Assembly: GCA_910574455.1 (NCBI GenBank)
Contig: CAJSYZ010000008.1
Location: 1,366,707 to 1,430,706, forward strand
Source: Trichaptum fuscoviolaceum
Taxonomy: Eukaryota; Basidiomycota; Agaricomycetes; Hymenochaetales; Trichaptaceae
Length of the DNA stretch: 64,000 nt
Direction: 5' to 3'
Part shown: positions 47,770-60,919 of the stretch, piece after piece
Layout: each line of letters opens with the position of its first letter
Position numbering within the stretch: position 1 is the first letter of the stretch
The notes under the pieces: generated by a model
What the model was told of the DNA's origin: nothing
Databases searched by the model: none
What the model saw: only the letters and a program-made list of their open reading frames with translations
Translations under genes and position numbers: made by a program

Positions 47770-50367
47770 ATGTGCAAAATACCTGCGTCGCCATCCAAAG
47801 GAAAACTGAAAGGCTTTGATTCCGACTATGAGGACCTGAATCCGCTAATCACGTATCGACACTTCCAGACACCAAAGATTGGACCGAAGCACCCACTTCG
47901 TGTGGTCGCACTCTGCGACTGCAACGCCTTCTATGCGAATTGCGAGCAAGTGAGGCTCGGTATCGACCCGGAAACACCGCTTGTTGTCTTGCAATGGGGG
48001 ATGCTCATCGCGGTTAACTATCCGGCGCGCAAGTTCGGAATCTCAAGGATGGACAAAGTTGACGACGCTCTCAAGAGATGTCCTGACTTAGTTGTCCAGC
48101 ATGTTGCAACTTACAAGAACGGAGATATTGAACCTAAGTACTGGGAGAAACCGGATATCAAGACGCACAAGGTGTGAGCCTATCAAGCTTTATACGAAAT
48201 GAAGCTGGAAGAGATGTCTGATACACCTGCTTTTGTCCATCGAAAGATTTGTTTGGACCTTTATCGACGTGAGAGTGTGAAGATTCACACTATGTTCAAG
48301 GAGTTGCTACCAACTGGCGAAGTCGGTGAGAGACAATCAAGATACTCACTAAACGTTCGTAAGCTCAACGCAATGAGGTAGAGAAAGCGTCCGTAGATGA
48401 GGCATTTATCGACTTCTCCATACCCGTTCGGGACTTGTTGCTAGAACGATATCCATATCTCGCGCAGCCACCGCCTGATGCTCCACAAGGCCTCGATACA
48501 CCAGTCCCACCCCCTCCCCGGATATCGTGTGTCGGGCTTGGCAATCTGATTCCAGTCGACCCGACGAAGTTAGACCAAGAGAAAGAGGTCACGACAGAGA
48601 TGGTCGAGGAACTCGAGAAAGACGGCCCAGTAACATGGCACGATATCGGATTGAACATCGCAGCAGAGCTCATGGCAATGATGCGGCGAGAGGTTCACGA
48701 GAAACTAGGATACCTAACTTCCGCAGTACGAGCGCCTCTATTTTGTTGCTTTGCGTTTCAGCATCTCCTAACATTTGATATTCTATCCTTTGAAGGGAAT
48801 ATCGAGAAACAAATTTCTCGCTAAGCTTGCTGCTTCCTACAGAAAGTTCAACACTCAGAACATCTTACGAAATTCTGCAATCCCCGGGTTTCTTAGGCCT
48901 ATGCCGTTTCAGAAGGTATTCCTTCTTACCATCATTCAGCTTGTCTTCAACCATAACACTTGCCGTTGCCGAAAGATCCGATTTCTAGGAGGGAAGCTCG
49001 GTAAAGCTCTCGCGAATGAGTATAACTCATCGACTGTGGGAGACCTTCTGTGCGTGTTATCTTGTGTCTTTCACATGTTTTATTCTTGTACAATGCCCAA
49101 AGCTGACTTGTGAGAATGTCAGTCAAATTAGCATTGGTATGACCATTACTTCTTGTTTACTACGCAAGACTGATGAGTTTAGACGAGATGCAAAGTAAAT
49201 TTGGAGAGAACTCGATATGGGTGTATGAGCTATTACGGTACGCTTCTCTTGGTGTTCCCGCATGGCTGTGAAGTCTGATAAATATGAACCTTACAGTGGC
49301 ATTGACCGTTCTGAAGGTACTTGACTCTGATCATCTAACTCTCAACGTCAAGATTGATATGCTGGTTCAGTTAAAGAGAAGGATGTCATCAATAAATCGA
49401 TGTTAGCTTGCAAGAACCTTCCAAAACCGATTACGAAGGCATCTGAGGGACCCCACTGGATAGGCATGCTCGCGGCTGAGCTCGCGGTCCGTCTAAATGA
49501 AGCGCGTGAGCAGAAGCCAGGGTTCTGGCCGAAGACGCTCAACTTGCATGTATCGCAAGGCTGGGAATACCGGAAATCGAGACAACAACCATTCCCGACT
49601 CCAAGGCCAGTGACCGTGGACTTGGTTCTGCAGCAGGGAGAGAAGCTGTGGAAAGAGCTTGTGGAGAACGATCTTCTGTGGGATGGGAAGAAAGGCATGA
49701 AGGTCACGAATATAGGTCTAAGTTTCAAGGAGATCGGTTGGACTGAGGAAGGACAGCGCGGTATTGAGGGCTTCTTTGGTGTTAAGGCGTCTACCTCAGG
49801 TGTTTCGAGAGCAGTATCGGCCGGTCCGAGTATGAGCGGAGACGCTGAGCCTCGCACACCGAAACGAGCCCGACGGAGCGTGAGTGTGGCGCCCGGCGCA
49901 ATCGATAACCGTGACGTCGTTGTCTTAGACGTGGATGATGGTGAGTCACTTTTCTACTTCAATTAGCCTTATCAAGCTGAGAGGCGCGAGGAAAAGACGA
50001 CTCTGGGAATGGAGAAGACCTTTGCTCTTTCATATGCGATCGCTGTCATAGAAAGATAGCCCTTCCCCCACATGAGCAGGCGCAACTCGCAGTCTCAGAC
50101 AATGGTGATAGTTCTGATATCGCTGCTTTACGGCACGACGCTCTCCAGAGACTGCGTATGGAGCACAACGACTATCATTATGCATCCGACCTTGCGAGAG
50201 AGAGCAACGTGCCCTTATTATCGGCTACGACAGGCAGGCCGGCCTCGGGCTCTTCAAGACAAGGTAACAAGGCGTTTTCACCATCGCGACCGATGAGGGG
50301 AAAGAAACGGAAAGGGCCTGAACCCGAGGGCATAGCCAAGTTCTTCATCAAAAAGGCCAAGACATGA
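47770..50367 (+). CDS. RAD30: DNA polymerase eta (Y family)
   Basis: Join(47770..48171, 48247..48325, 48382..48725, 48796..48915, 48976..49049, 49123..49136, 49183..49237, 49297..49316, 49371..49940, 49982..50367), 2064 nt, 687 residues. Pol eta copies past UV dimers. Catalytic acids are in place: D50 and E59 (CDCNAFYANCE), and D166/E167 (ASVDEAF). IAVNYPARKFGISRMD and GISRNKFLAKLAASYRKF are finger and palm blocks; the little-finger region starts near residue 330. The C-terminus has a UBZ3-type finger (CDRCH ... RMEHNDYHYASDLA) for ubiquitinated PCNA and a terminal PIP-like EGIAKFFIKKAKT. Two exons are 14 and 20 nt. Every phase closes, so the gene looks functional. Confidence 0.95.
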
Positions 50368-51397
50368 TCCTCAGCGCTCGACATATCATTCAATTCAATC
50401 CGCCGGTCGCGTCTGAAAGCACAACGAAATTAAAGGAACAGACAGATCAATGGCGCCAATCATTTTCTTTAATCAATATAACTTATTAATTTCTATTTAC
50501 CTCCTTTACTTGCATTAGGGCTTTACTCTCTGGCATAAAGCACATTGTACCTTCATCTGCATTGGTTCTCTCTTATCTTTGGTCTTTAGGAAGACATGTA
50601 TGTATATCTGTACACATACCGAATGTATGTTGGTAGTTTGCACACCGGACACTGCAGAAGGACCCCGGAACGTCATCAGCCGTTGCGATGTGACTTGAAG
50701 ACGCGTCAAATGTGACCATCTGTTTTGTTGCGCCCGTGAGTGTCATCTTTTGAGGCTTGAACTTCGACTACAACCATGTCCAGTTCGCATATTTTTTTCG
50801 TTGAGCATACCAATGGCTATTATACGTACAATCCAAGCACTTGCCTCGATTAAAGGACCAGGATTTGCAAAGTGTGGAGAGACTTCTGCGTTTGCTTGAA
50901 TCCACTCACGCTGCTCGGGCTATCAAATTCTGTCTCATCCTCGTCGCAACGGCTTGACACGCGGTGCCATGCATCTAACACCACGCTCTATCAGTCTCTG
51001 GTTGGTCCCAATCTTAGATACGCTTAGCACCGCTCATCCCTATGGAGCTGTGCTAAGATCAGATGTGAATTCCCTCTCCTAGGTACTCGAGCGTCAAGGC
51101 ATCACTGTTTTTGACATTAGCTCTGTCGAAGAGTCTCAGGACCCGGCACAGCGTCATGATATATAGTGCTTGATCTTGATGCATGAATTGCCTCCATCCC
51201 TTCTGCCCCTTTGGACGGACGAGGATTGTTTCTGCGACACTCTCTTTCTTCCCCCTCTCCTCGTATCTATATTCGACTTCGCTTTCAGCCACAGCGCAGG
51301 TCGCATCTTACCTTTATATCTTGCCCTGTTTGCTCGTCTGGCACAGCGTTCTGCTACTCTTATTCTTGACGATTTATCTCTTTCTTATTCGATCTTC
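50368..51397. other. Spacer with a possible short minus-strand gene end
   Basis: On the minus strand at about 50,730-50,480 a frame with FDASSSHIATADDVPG and several Cys ends before a GTATGT; a second exon ending at about 50,490 is possible. No family is assigned. The C/T-rich stretch 51,190-51,390 is the GPCR leader. Confidence 0.3.
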
Positions 51398-54111
51398 ATG
51401 GCTTCTGCTCAGATTGTCAAGTTCTCGTCTGTGGAAAGGACCAGTGTCATAGTGAGCTTTCAATGACCTCGACAAATGCTTTCTACTGAATTATTGCATC
51501 AGGTGCTCATTATTACATCCTCCATATCTATCCTCAGCATAGTGTTTCTTGCTTTGCGAGTTTGCTATGCTTCTGTTCGGCGAGCGGTGCAAGGTTTACG
51601 AGGGCGGAGGGACTCGAGGGAAGCAGTGTTCTTCCAAACCCAGCTTGGAACCTATGCCGCTTGTCTATTGGCAGCAAACCTCATGACTGAGGTAGCCGGA
51701 TTCTTCGGCATCTACTGGCTGTCACAAGGCGGTATCGCTTCAGGTATGATTGTCAAGGATCTTTTGGTTAACCAGGTGCTGAAACATATACAGGGAGTCA
51801 ATGCACAACGCAAGGTATACATATCCTATTTCCTAAACTCTATTTCAAATCGTCTAACTTGGGTCGCCAAAGGAACCCTTATTCAGATTGGAGACTTCGC
51901 TAGCGCGTACTTCACTACGTTTACGGCCGTCCATACTTTTCAATCCTTGGTTTTGCAGAAGAAATATCCGGTGTGGCTGACAGCTCTTATCATCGGTTTC
52001 GGATGGGGACTTGCTGTGACGTTAGGTCAGCGATACCATTTCACGTTTATTGTTTAATAGCGACTTATCAATTTTGCTAGGTACCGCTCTGACCATCATA
52101 TCCACACCTCGCCACGGCTCGTTTTTCGGTAGCGTCGGACTCTTTTGTGCAGTCTCATCTGGGTATACAGTGGAACAATTCACTGTGTACTATCTTCCTG
52201 TGAGAATAGCTTATTGACCCTTTTCCAGTCAGATACTAATTCAGTGTCCCTTTTGATAGATTATTCTTGCCGCTTTGACGATTTCCGTTCTATATGCACT
52301 TATATTCCTTTGCATGCGTGGATTCATTTCTATTGGAGATGGAATCAAATTCAGCTTGTTACCTGAGCTTCAGCATGGTTGGGCTGGGAGACTTCAGAGC
52401 GGAAGACAGGAATATAGGCATTTCCTCGGTGCTATTGTCCGAAGCATGCTTTGGTATCCTATTGGTGAGTCTTTCGATTAATTCAAACACTTCGTGTGAA
52501 AGCTGTATTGACGCTATACTAGCATACGTGCTTTTATTTATGCCAATCACAATCGCTGGTCTCATGACTCTTTCTGGGGAGACGGTTTCTGACCAGTTTC
52601 TCGCATTCGGCGCTACGTGCGCCTCTTTGATTGGTAAGGATGCAAGTATAAATATGTGAGGTCAGGCTAACTCTACTTTACCGCTAGGCTTCGCGAATGT
52701 GCTCATTCTTTACAATATCCTGAGAGTATTAAGGCCTGCGTTCTCTTCACCTGCTACCAGTGTAGCTTCGGAGAGTTTTTTCATCCCGGAAGAACGAAAG
52801 CCTTCACCCGCGGAGGAGCCAGCTGTTGAAAGTACGTCTCCGACACAAAGGTCGGTCGTTCATGGACGAGCATTCCCATCAGCACCCATTTCTCGCGTTG
52901 CTTCTCCTTCAAATTCGCGGCCATCGTCACCGTCTATGTTTCCTGTCCCACCGCGGTATGCAAGCTTCCAAGACCTTACGCAGGACGATGGGGGTGATAA
53001 ATCTCATGCACCATGGTTGAGGCACGCACGTTCCAACTCAAGCGTTGGAAGCATGTCTTCGACTACGCATCTGCTTGGACATCATTCTCGCAATCCGAGC
53101 AACGTTTCAATCCTCACTGGTCAGACAGTCGTCAATCCCATTGTTCCGAATAACGAACTCATGAAACTTGCCGAGAGTGGCGAGAACATTCGCTCGCAGA
53201 ACACAAGCCCAGCTCCCAGACTTGGCCGTCAGCCAACATATGCTTCCACAGCACTGTCTCCGCCTCCTCGCCCGCCCCGGAGTGCGACGCTGCGGGAATC
53301 GTTATTGAATGTGGCTTTCTCAAGGGATTCAAAAGCGATACCGCCTCCGCCCCCTGTTCCTGAGTTTACGGACGTGAATCTCAAGTCTCCTGAAGAAGGC
53401 TCGTACCCGATGACTTCGAAGACGCCACAGACAGCTCACACACCTTACACTACACAATCAGTCTATGATAGCAGTGATGCACGATTCACGATGTATACTG
53501 AACACGACTTCGAAATCCAGAGGGTCGACTCCAGGCAGATGGTTCGCCCGGCAGTGAGCGCAGTCGCCCAGCTGGCTTCTCCGCCGAGGAAGCTCCAGAC
53601 ATCGCGTAGTCCTATCCGAGAGAGTATAGTAAACGGTCCAATGACTGCCAATACGATTAATAGCAGCCTGAAAGACGATAGCCTCCTGCAAGAAGTACGC
53701 GACCGCTCAGGCACCCCAGAGGAAGGCGCTATCTCGTCAATTGCGTGGGCATCGCTCGTTACACACGCAGCTGTGGGGACGAGTTTGTCCAGCGAGTCAT
53801 CTCTCAGGTCTCCTTCAGAGCTGAGCACTCACGAAGATGACGATTGGGAGCCTCAAACGACCCAGCGGAGACCCATTGCAGACATCCCTATGATACTTCG
53901 TCCTGGCACCCCTGGTTCTGCCCCGAGTGAAACGCACTTCAGATTTCCCTCGACACCGGGTTCTTCGGAAAGGACTCCAGTATCGCGTTCGGTTAGTATG
54001 GGATCTTCAACGACTACCATCCGTTCATCAGACAATGTGAGACCGCCAATGCCAGAGATAACGTCGTCGCGTTCGTTCACCGCCTATTGTCCCGTTACTC
54101 CGAACCCATGA
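51398..54111 (+). CDS. Git3/cAMP-receptor-like seven-helix GPCR
   Basis: Join(51398..51451, 51503..51743, 51776..51814, 51873..52025, 52081..52199, 52260..52464, 52523..52633, 52688..54111), 2346 nt, 781 residues. Seven hydrophobic helices fill the first about 320 residues: VLIITSSISILSIVFLALRV, LGTYAACLLAANLMTEVAGF, then one in the DFASAYFTTFTAVHTF region, WLTALIIGFGWGLAVTLG, IILAALTISVLYALIFLCM, AYVLLFMPITIAGLM and the ATCASLIGFANVLILYN region. The remaining about 450 residues form a Ser/Pro/Thr-rich cytoplasmic tail, a likely phosphorylation and G-protein or arrestin interaction region. The family resembles the glucose/cAMP receptor group (Git3, Gpr1, CRL) acting upstream of cAMP signalling. 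Exact subfamily and ligand are not known. Confidence 0.85.
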
Positions 54112-54128
54112 GATCTGTAAACGAAGCA

Positions 54129-54176
54129 GATCCAGTCTTGAGGCGATCCAGTCTTGAGGCGATCCAGTCTTGAGGC
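54129..54176. repeat. 16 bp unit repeated three times
   Basis: GATCCAGTCTTGAGGC occurs three times in a row with no mismatch, 17 bp after the GPCR stop codon, so it lies in the 3' untranslated region. Confidence 0.97.
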
Positions 54177-54654
54177 CCATGCTCTCCCTCTCTAGCAATG
54201 ATATCCTACGCTCATGCACGATGTCCAAAGGACCCGGACCGACCCGCAGGACAGGGTATCGGATAAAGATAGGTCTACTCATTGTCTTGGACAGTTCTCT
54301 ATATTAGTGCATCATATTTAAAGAGACAATGATTTAGACTTATTCTGCTTGAGTTCTCTTTCAAGCGCTGGGTCTCTTGGTAGACTAGTGTGTAGCTTAG
54401 CTGTATCTTAGTAGTCGTAGCAATGGTAATCATCTTGTGAGGGCACTGTAACATTGTATATGTAGGACAGTTAACGTGAAAAATAACCGTATAACTTCAT
54501 TGTGAAATTGACACAATTGCATGAACTTCGCGTTTTCTCTGGACTACCTGGACAACATATATATTTAATGACGTTATGCCTTTTATAGGAGACATGTTGC
54601 CTTCTTTGGTGAAAATGTAGCAAAGTACTGTACTGTTCTTCGTTCTCAACTTCC

Positions 54655-55798
54655 ATGGCATCGTCTCGATTGGCTTCACTAAGAGGCAGGCTTAATAGAT
54701 CGGTAGAGCAATGGCGGGATACAACTTCTCGTAGTGCGTGCACACGACTTCGCTGCACCCCTGTATCCTGACTGTTGTTTCCCATAGTTGTGCGGATGGA
54801 CGGCGTAAATGAACCAAACCGTGGCCCAATGACTCTCCTTAATTTCCACACCCGGGAAGACATTAAGAAACTTGCGCTCGGGTCTGACGCAGATATAGGG
54901 GGAACGTCGACAGCGCATCTTGACTTCGAGCCTGACGAACCCAATAACCCCGATTCGAAAGGGAAGGGAAAGTTCTGGGGCGACATGCGTCTACAGCTGA
55001 GGTGCGTATTTAGTCGATTCGAGACATTATGATGCTGAGAAGGTAACCAAACGTGCAGCGCTAACGTTCGCCCTGACCTGCAAGGCAAGATTCGGACAGG
55101 CTATGCAGGCTTTCGCAGTAAAGTAACATTTCTTTCTCTATTTCGAGTCGCCTGTCTGATCAGCACACCCATCTGTGTCCTCGTTCCCTGTCCTCGGTCT
55201 TACGTTTATCTTTGACTGGCTATGCATCGAACGCTGTGTTAGCCGCGCCCGACGCTATTCGGCGAGGTGACGGACGACATCTCGAATCATGAGTTCCTTG
55301 CGCTCCGGCTTCGGGTGGGCGGCCATCCGAGGACGCGCAACGCGTACTTCGTAAACATCCAGACAGATTCGCATGTCTCGGGCGAGCTATGGCAGCATCG
55401 CTTGTATTTCCGGAAAGACGACAGTTCATGGGAGGACATCTTTGTCAGTGCTATCAGATTCTCTGTTGGCGTGTTTTCTGACGACACGCTATTTCCACTG
55501 ATAAAAAACGTGATTATAGATACCTTTCTCCTCGTTCGCATTAACAAGCTACGGGGAGATCGCATCTGGTCGCGCGACCCTCGAAGGCGACAAAGTCAGA
55601 TGGCTAGGTATCTCTCTCTTAGGCGGTAACGCCGGCGTTGAAGGTCCTTTTGAGCTTGGTCTGGACACCATCAGAGCTGTCAACCGCGAGGACGTTACTA
55701 CTCCTCCAACAAGTAAGCAATCACTTTAATTATCTGCAACGGTTAGATTAGACGCTCATCGTCCTATGAAATCTTTCCCCGTGTCGGATACCTCTTGA
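54655..55798 (+). CDS. CIA30: Complex I assembly factor CIA30 (NDUFAF1)
   Basis: Join(54655..54730, 54788..55001, 55059..55122, 55243..55443, 55520..55712, 55752..55798), 795 nt, 264 residues. It belongs to the CIA30 family: LLNFHTREDIKKLALGSDAD then IGGTSTAHLDF, GKFWGDMRLQL, RTGYAGFRSK, DDISNHEFLALRLRVGG, and a final GISLLGGNAGVEGPFELGLD-like block (here starting RWLGISLLGG). CIA30 assists assembly of a membrane-arm part of respiratory complex I in mitochondria, so this fungus should have a proton-pumping complex I. The short N-terminus is Arg-rich, fitting a presequence. The last exon (55,752) is the least certain. Confidence 0.92.
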
Positions 55799-56204
55799 TA
55801 CCATCCCAGAATCGGAAGCATCTGACGGTACACCATGGGAACGAGGACCACTTTTATGAAATATCAGGAGGCATTCCGCTTCGTGTTCCCTACATCTCAT
55901 CAAGTGATATCCATCACGGATCAACCTTCCCATTGGCACATCATTCGACGTGATGAAAACGATGAGATAGAATTTCCAAAATTCAGTCTAGTTTATATAC
56001 AGTCATAATAGTACAGGTATCCACATAATCAATTCAACAAGTGGAAAGAGCGTATCATTTTGTAAACTTTTCACCTGGACGATTGGTGAAGAATGAAGAA
56101 AAAGTACAATGGGTGCAGGAGAGTAAATGGGTGGAAGCAAAGAAAACCGCATAAGCCACAGTATCATGGTGAGACCATGGAGTTTGGGTACCATGGAAAG
56201 AGAC
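55799..56204. other. Convergent 3' spacer CIA30 / Ras1
   Basis: No gene; contains the 3' untranslated regions of both genes. Confidence 0.5.
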
Positions 56205-57209
56205 TTAAACAACAACGCAGCCCGAGCAGCAGCCCACGTTCTCCTCCTGCGCATTCTGAGAGTTGAAACCGCCAGGTTGAGAAGGAGCAATGGGTCGACC
56301 CGTTTGTTGTTCCTAAGATAAAATCGCACTGAGAAATCTAAACTTGCCACGCAGACGAACAACCATCACTAACCTTGTTGTATCGTCTAATTTCACGAAC
56401 GAGGTTGGTAAATGCCTCATCTACATTAATCCGCTGCTTTGCAGATGTCTCAATGAACTTGCAGTTGAAGTGGCGTGCAAGATCACGACCCTCTAAATGA
56501 TAAATTTGTTCATCAACGTCCATCAGAAGAAAGGAGATTTGCCAGAAGCATTGTGGCAAGATACGCACCATTCATGCCCACCTGCCTCTCGTATTCAAGA
56601 TCGCATTTGTTGGCGACGACGATGACAGGGAACGAGTCTTTGTCCTTTACACGGAGGATCTGTTGGTGGAACGTACTGATTTCCTCGAAGGAGCTACGAG
56701 AAGTGATCGAGTACACGAGCAAGAAACCCTCTCCAGTACGCATGTACTGTTCGCGCATAGCACTGAACATAAATAAAATGTGTCAGGAAAGTCGGTTAAT
56801 GCAGAAGCGGAATGACTGACCCGTATTCCTCTTGACCAGCGGTATCGAGCACGTCGAGGAGAGCAACCTCATCATCGATCACGCACTGCTTGCGGTACGA
56901 GTCTGGTACACACGTATGAGCACGCGTCTAGTGAAGGTTAGAGATAAGAAAAGCGCGTACCTTCAATTGTAGGATCGTACTCGTCCACGAAATGACTTTG
57001 AATGAACTGAATTGTGAGGGCGGATTTGCCGACACCTGCAGGGAAATTAGACTTGTTGGCACGCGGTCCATACCCATTCCTCCGAGTACTCACCACCTCC
57101 GCCAACGACAACGAGCTTGTACTCTCTGAGGAACTGTGCCTGTAGTTTGTGTCAGTCGCCTTAAAAAACGAAAGATAACCGCGTGGAAATCACGCACTCT
57201 GGCCTGCAT
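56205..57209 (-). CDS. RAS1: Ras GTPase, Ras1 type
   Basis: Complement(join(56205..56312, 56374..56492, 56569..56762, 56821..56902, 56961..57035, 57094..57139, 57198..57209)), 636 nt, 211 residues. All GTPase boxes are present: P-loop GGGGVGKS (17-24), switch I YDPTIEDSY, switch [26 protein letters not shown], and ETSAK. The C-terminus ends CCSGCVVV, a CaaX box (CVVV) for farnesylation with two upstream Cys that may be palmitoylated. Ras1 is membrane-bound and drives cAMP and MAP-kinase signalling for growth and mating. The first coding exon is only 12 nt. I chose the [20 protein letters not shown] splice because it restores the usual fungal sequence. Confidence 0.96.
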
Positions 57210-58565
57210 GTTTTAATCTGCTTCCGTTTTCTTCGTCACGTTGGATTATTAGGAGTCGAAGAGTCTTAACACCTTCAAAATGTAAAGCGAGCTGAGAAGG
57301 TAGGACGTGCGTTGACGGCGGCGCGACGAAGAAGAAGAGGACAGGGGATGGGGAAACGTACACTTCGAGTGATGGTCTGTTCGGAACTCTTATTAGTTTG
57401 GTGGGTGCCAAACAATACCCAAACAGTAGTCGGCATTTCCCGATTGGTTCCATTTTGGGCGTCTACTCATTGTGCCGGTCTTACCAGAACAGACGGCTAT
57501 ATGCACTGCACCTCTATGATCATCAAGCACACAAAGACAACGATCAGTCTTCCAGAGTAAGATCTCTACAGTGGGGAGCTGTGAAAGAAAGCCCTCTAAT
57601 CGTACCCCAAGCACCTGTTCGAAACGTGTGTTTCGACAGGCAAAATTCAGGTACGTATGCCGGTTTTCCCACCTTGTTTCGTCCGCTATCTTTGACAGAA
57701 CCACTTTCTTGATCACGGTGGTTGCTGTGGATGGAATACGATAGCCTTTCCACAAGTATAATCTTCTTTTTGTTAGTCTGTAGGATATAATTGAAGCTCG
57801 TGAAACCGTTAGATGGGGCCGCTTCATGCACGTCTTCGGCGGACAGACTTGAGTCCGCACCTCTTCTCTGCGACTTATTGAACTTCGGTGTCGAGGAAAG
57901 ACAGCTCTCACTGGCATACTTTATTGCGATAAGTCCCTCTTAGTGCGAAGGGAATACATGTGATTGGAAATGTGTTCACAGCATGAACTGTTTCATGATA
58001 TTCGCCGATGATTGATCATTACTCTCCACCAATAAGTACGACTCGGAGAAAATCAATAGCATCTTCAGAGTTTGTCAAAATCGACTGAAGACAGATACAT
58101 ACAGACAGTCATTGCTCGAAGGCATTCATACCAAAATTATTACGTGCGGAAACGGTGAAGGTCAACATATGCATATATTTCTCTCACTCAATCAATAGTA
58201 TATGGAAAATCTGGAGTCCTGATAATGATCTTGAGCTCTGATGTGAGATAATGTAGATACGGAGAATTTCCTCTGTGTGCGTTAAGTATTTACCGTGAGC
58301 TGAGCACTGGCACCCCCGTGAGCTCACGGAAATATCCGAATTGATGCCTGTTGATGATCGGCGGCAAGCTCGGCACACAACTTCAAGTTGAAGGTTGATT
58401 AGAAGTGCACGTCACCGAAACGGCATCATCGTGTCCACAGCCTTTCGTGACAATGGGAACTGCGCCTGGCCCCCTTACGCTTGTTATTTCTTACCTTTTC
58501 CCTCCTGTTGTACGCTTTCTTAGAAACTACTAGACGACAAACGCTACTTTTAACGGCGAAGCAAT
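57210..58565. other. Ras1 upstream region and unassigned frame
   Basis: Contains the Ras1 promoter. A 174-codon ATG-led minus frame (57,917-57,393) has no recognised domain; it may be chance or a hypothetical gene. Confidence 0.3.
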
Positions 58566-60337
58566 ATGTCCGCATCGCGCAATGTACACCTCCTCGTCCT
58601 TATCCATGGCATGTGGGGCAACCCCGTACATCTAGAAGAAATGTGTCGTATCATATCGGAGACAAAAGGCTCAAAGGGCTCCATAGAAAACGATACAGAT
58701 ACTGAACTGGAAGTTCTTGTGGCAAACTCGAACGGTGGGGAGTCCACGTATGATGGGATAGACTGGGGCGCAGAGAGAGTTGCAGATGAGGTGAGTGGCA
58801 ATCTTCACTCTTGTCAAAACCAAAAGCTCAAGATGACCTGTGGCATAGGTCGGAGAGAAGATAAAAGAGCTCGAGGACTCTGGAGCAAAGGTGACAAAGT
58901 TCTCCATTGCGGGATACAGTCTAGGCGGTCTCGTTTCTCGTTACACTATCGGGTTAGTAATGCTACTGAAATTCACAAAGCAGACACTTAACGTAAAGTT
59001 TAGGATTCTTTTCCAGCGAGGAGTCTTCAAGAATATCAAACCTGTCAATTTTGCAACATTTGCGACACCTCATATAGGACTTCTGCGCACCTCATCGACT
59101 TGGTCAGCTCTCTTAGCCACACTGGGACCGAAGCTGCTTAGTAGGACGGGCGAGCAATTCTATACTGTTGACCAGTGGGGAGCTAGCGGACGTAGCTTAT
59201 TAGAGACCATGGCTGATAAGAGTAAGCCGCCTCATTTTTGCTTGTGACCAAGTCTGACCCTTGGATCCAGAAAGTATATTTTACCAAGCCTTATCGTTAT
59301 TCGCTCACATAAAAATATATGGAAATGCGTATGTTGATATCCGCCAAGTAGCTGATCTTCTAATACTTACGCCTTGCCTAAGCGTTAATGATATTACCGT
59401 CCCATACGCAACTGCCTTAATTGACTATAGAGATCCTTTCGTGGACCGGGACGAAACTGGACTTACCGTGTAAGACTTATATCGTATTGATGTTTTCTGG
59501 TCATTAACTTTTGTAAACAGAGCGTTCGACCCGAAATATGAACCAATAATTACTTCTTACTCTATTCCAGATTCTCCGCCCTCCAAGCCACCTAAACCAA
59601 TGCCTTTATCTCCCGTATGGTTTGGCTCCATCAAGCCCCAGCGACTACTCCCCCCACCACTTCAACAGTTTGTATTCCCGATGAACGTGGTATGCCTAAT
59701 ACTACTTGACTGAATTGAAATGATCAAAGTTTGATTTGATTTGCTTCCGTAGATGGCAACGCTATTCCTCCCCATCCTCATCCCCGCATTTATCACTTTT
59801 TTGTTAACCCGACTTACCTTGCAGTCACGTTCCTCCCGTGCTCGAATTCGCTTGCTGGAGGAAGACGAACACAGCAAGGAATCTGCACTCGTACATGTTC
59901 TTATCAAATTAGAACAGGGCTTAGAGGACGCCGTGGTGGAGATGTCGGAGGCGGCGAATGAAGACGAGCGGGAAGAGCCACCACAACTCGGGCACAGCTC
60001 AGGACCAGAATCGTCATTCTCGAGCACAAACACCATCACGGAGAAGGCGTCGAATTCGGCTACCCAGGCGAAAGTAACCACCGCCTGCATACCTGCTTCT
60101 GGTCCGATATCAATGCAGGGGACGAAGCCAAAAGCAGGTCAACCAATTTTGACGCCAGGTCAAATGGCGATGGTCGAGTCGCTGAATGCGCTGCCTCAGC
60201 TTTCGAAGCACATGGCGTTTATCGACCCGATACGCAACTCGCATGCAACGATCGTCTCCCGGGACGTCAAAAACTTCTCATTCCACAAACGGGGCTGGGG
60301 TGTGCTGCAGCACTGGGCGGACGGGTTTGAACTGTGA
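58566..60337 (+). CDS. DUF676 serine esterase/lipase (LPL1/ROG1 type)
   Basis: Join(58566..58790, 58849..58952, 59004..59221, 59271..59328, 59383..59469, 59521..59689, 59753..60337), 1446 nt, 481 residues. An alpha/beta hydrolase: oxyanion motif LIHGMWGNPVHL near the N-terminus, and nucleophile Ser99 in AGYSLGGLVSRY. FATFATPHIG follows, and a C-terminal HATIVSRDVKNF...LQHWADGF block. Relatives are yeast Lpl1, a phospholipase of lipid droplets, and Rog1, a monoacylglycerol lipase. A hydrophobic helix at about residues 288-305 (LFLPILIPAFITFLL) suggests membrane attachment. An acidic Ser-rich insert of about 100 residues follows the helix. Confidence 0.9.
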
Positions 60338-60919
60338 AGGCTGAGCAAACGTTAGGCTTAGCGCCCGGACTGCCTTATTCATTCCGTGTTAGATCTTCTT
60401 GTGTTCATCCATTGCTGTTTGCATCAACTTTGCCATTCGTTCTTTATTCTTCCATAGCTTTCTTTGACTCATCCGCTCATCAGGACCCCTTGTCACACCA
60501 TTTTTCCATTAAATTTCCATTAGACTTTCCTCGGAAACCGTATATTAGACCCTTACATGCTAAACATACGCACAGCATTAATCTGATATGCACAGCCATT
60601 GTCAGCGCCAGATCTGACCTTCATGTCCGATACGAACGATGTACATGTAGTCCAATAGACTGCGCAAGACAAAAAGTTCCAAGATGGAATGAATATACTT
60701 TAGGTATGTATGTATGATACACGTTCAAGGTACAAAAATAAATGACATTGGCGATGCGAGAATGACTACAGGGAGAGCAAAGTTTGTTTTACACTGTTGA
60801 CTTCGACTTCAATTGAAACGCATGCATTAGAAAAAGAAGTATCACTTATTAGCAAAACTGAATGTTATGTTGCTCGGTCTTTTGAGCTATGATCATTAGA
60901 TACCTAGTCGAATTTCGTA
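60338..60919. other. Convergent 3' spacer
   Basis: No gene recognised between the DUF676 lipase and the F-box gene. Confidence 0.5.

Noticed and set aside
51059..51292. 77-codon minus frame
   Set aside because: Antisense to the C/T-rich GPCR leader, no motif.
53463..53828. 121-codon minus frame
   Set aside because: Antisense of the GPCR Ser/Pro-rich tail, which reads cleanly on the plus strand.
54775..55032. Plus frame taken as the start of CIA30
   Set aside because: Its first triplet is not ATG; splicing from the ATG at 54,655 gives a better N-terminus in phase.
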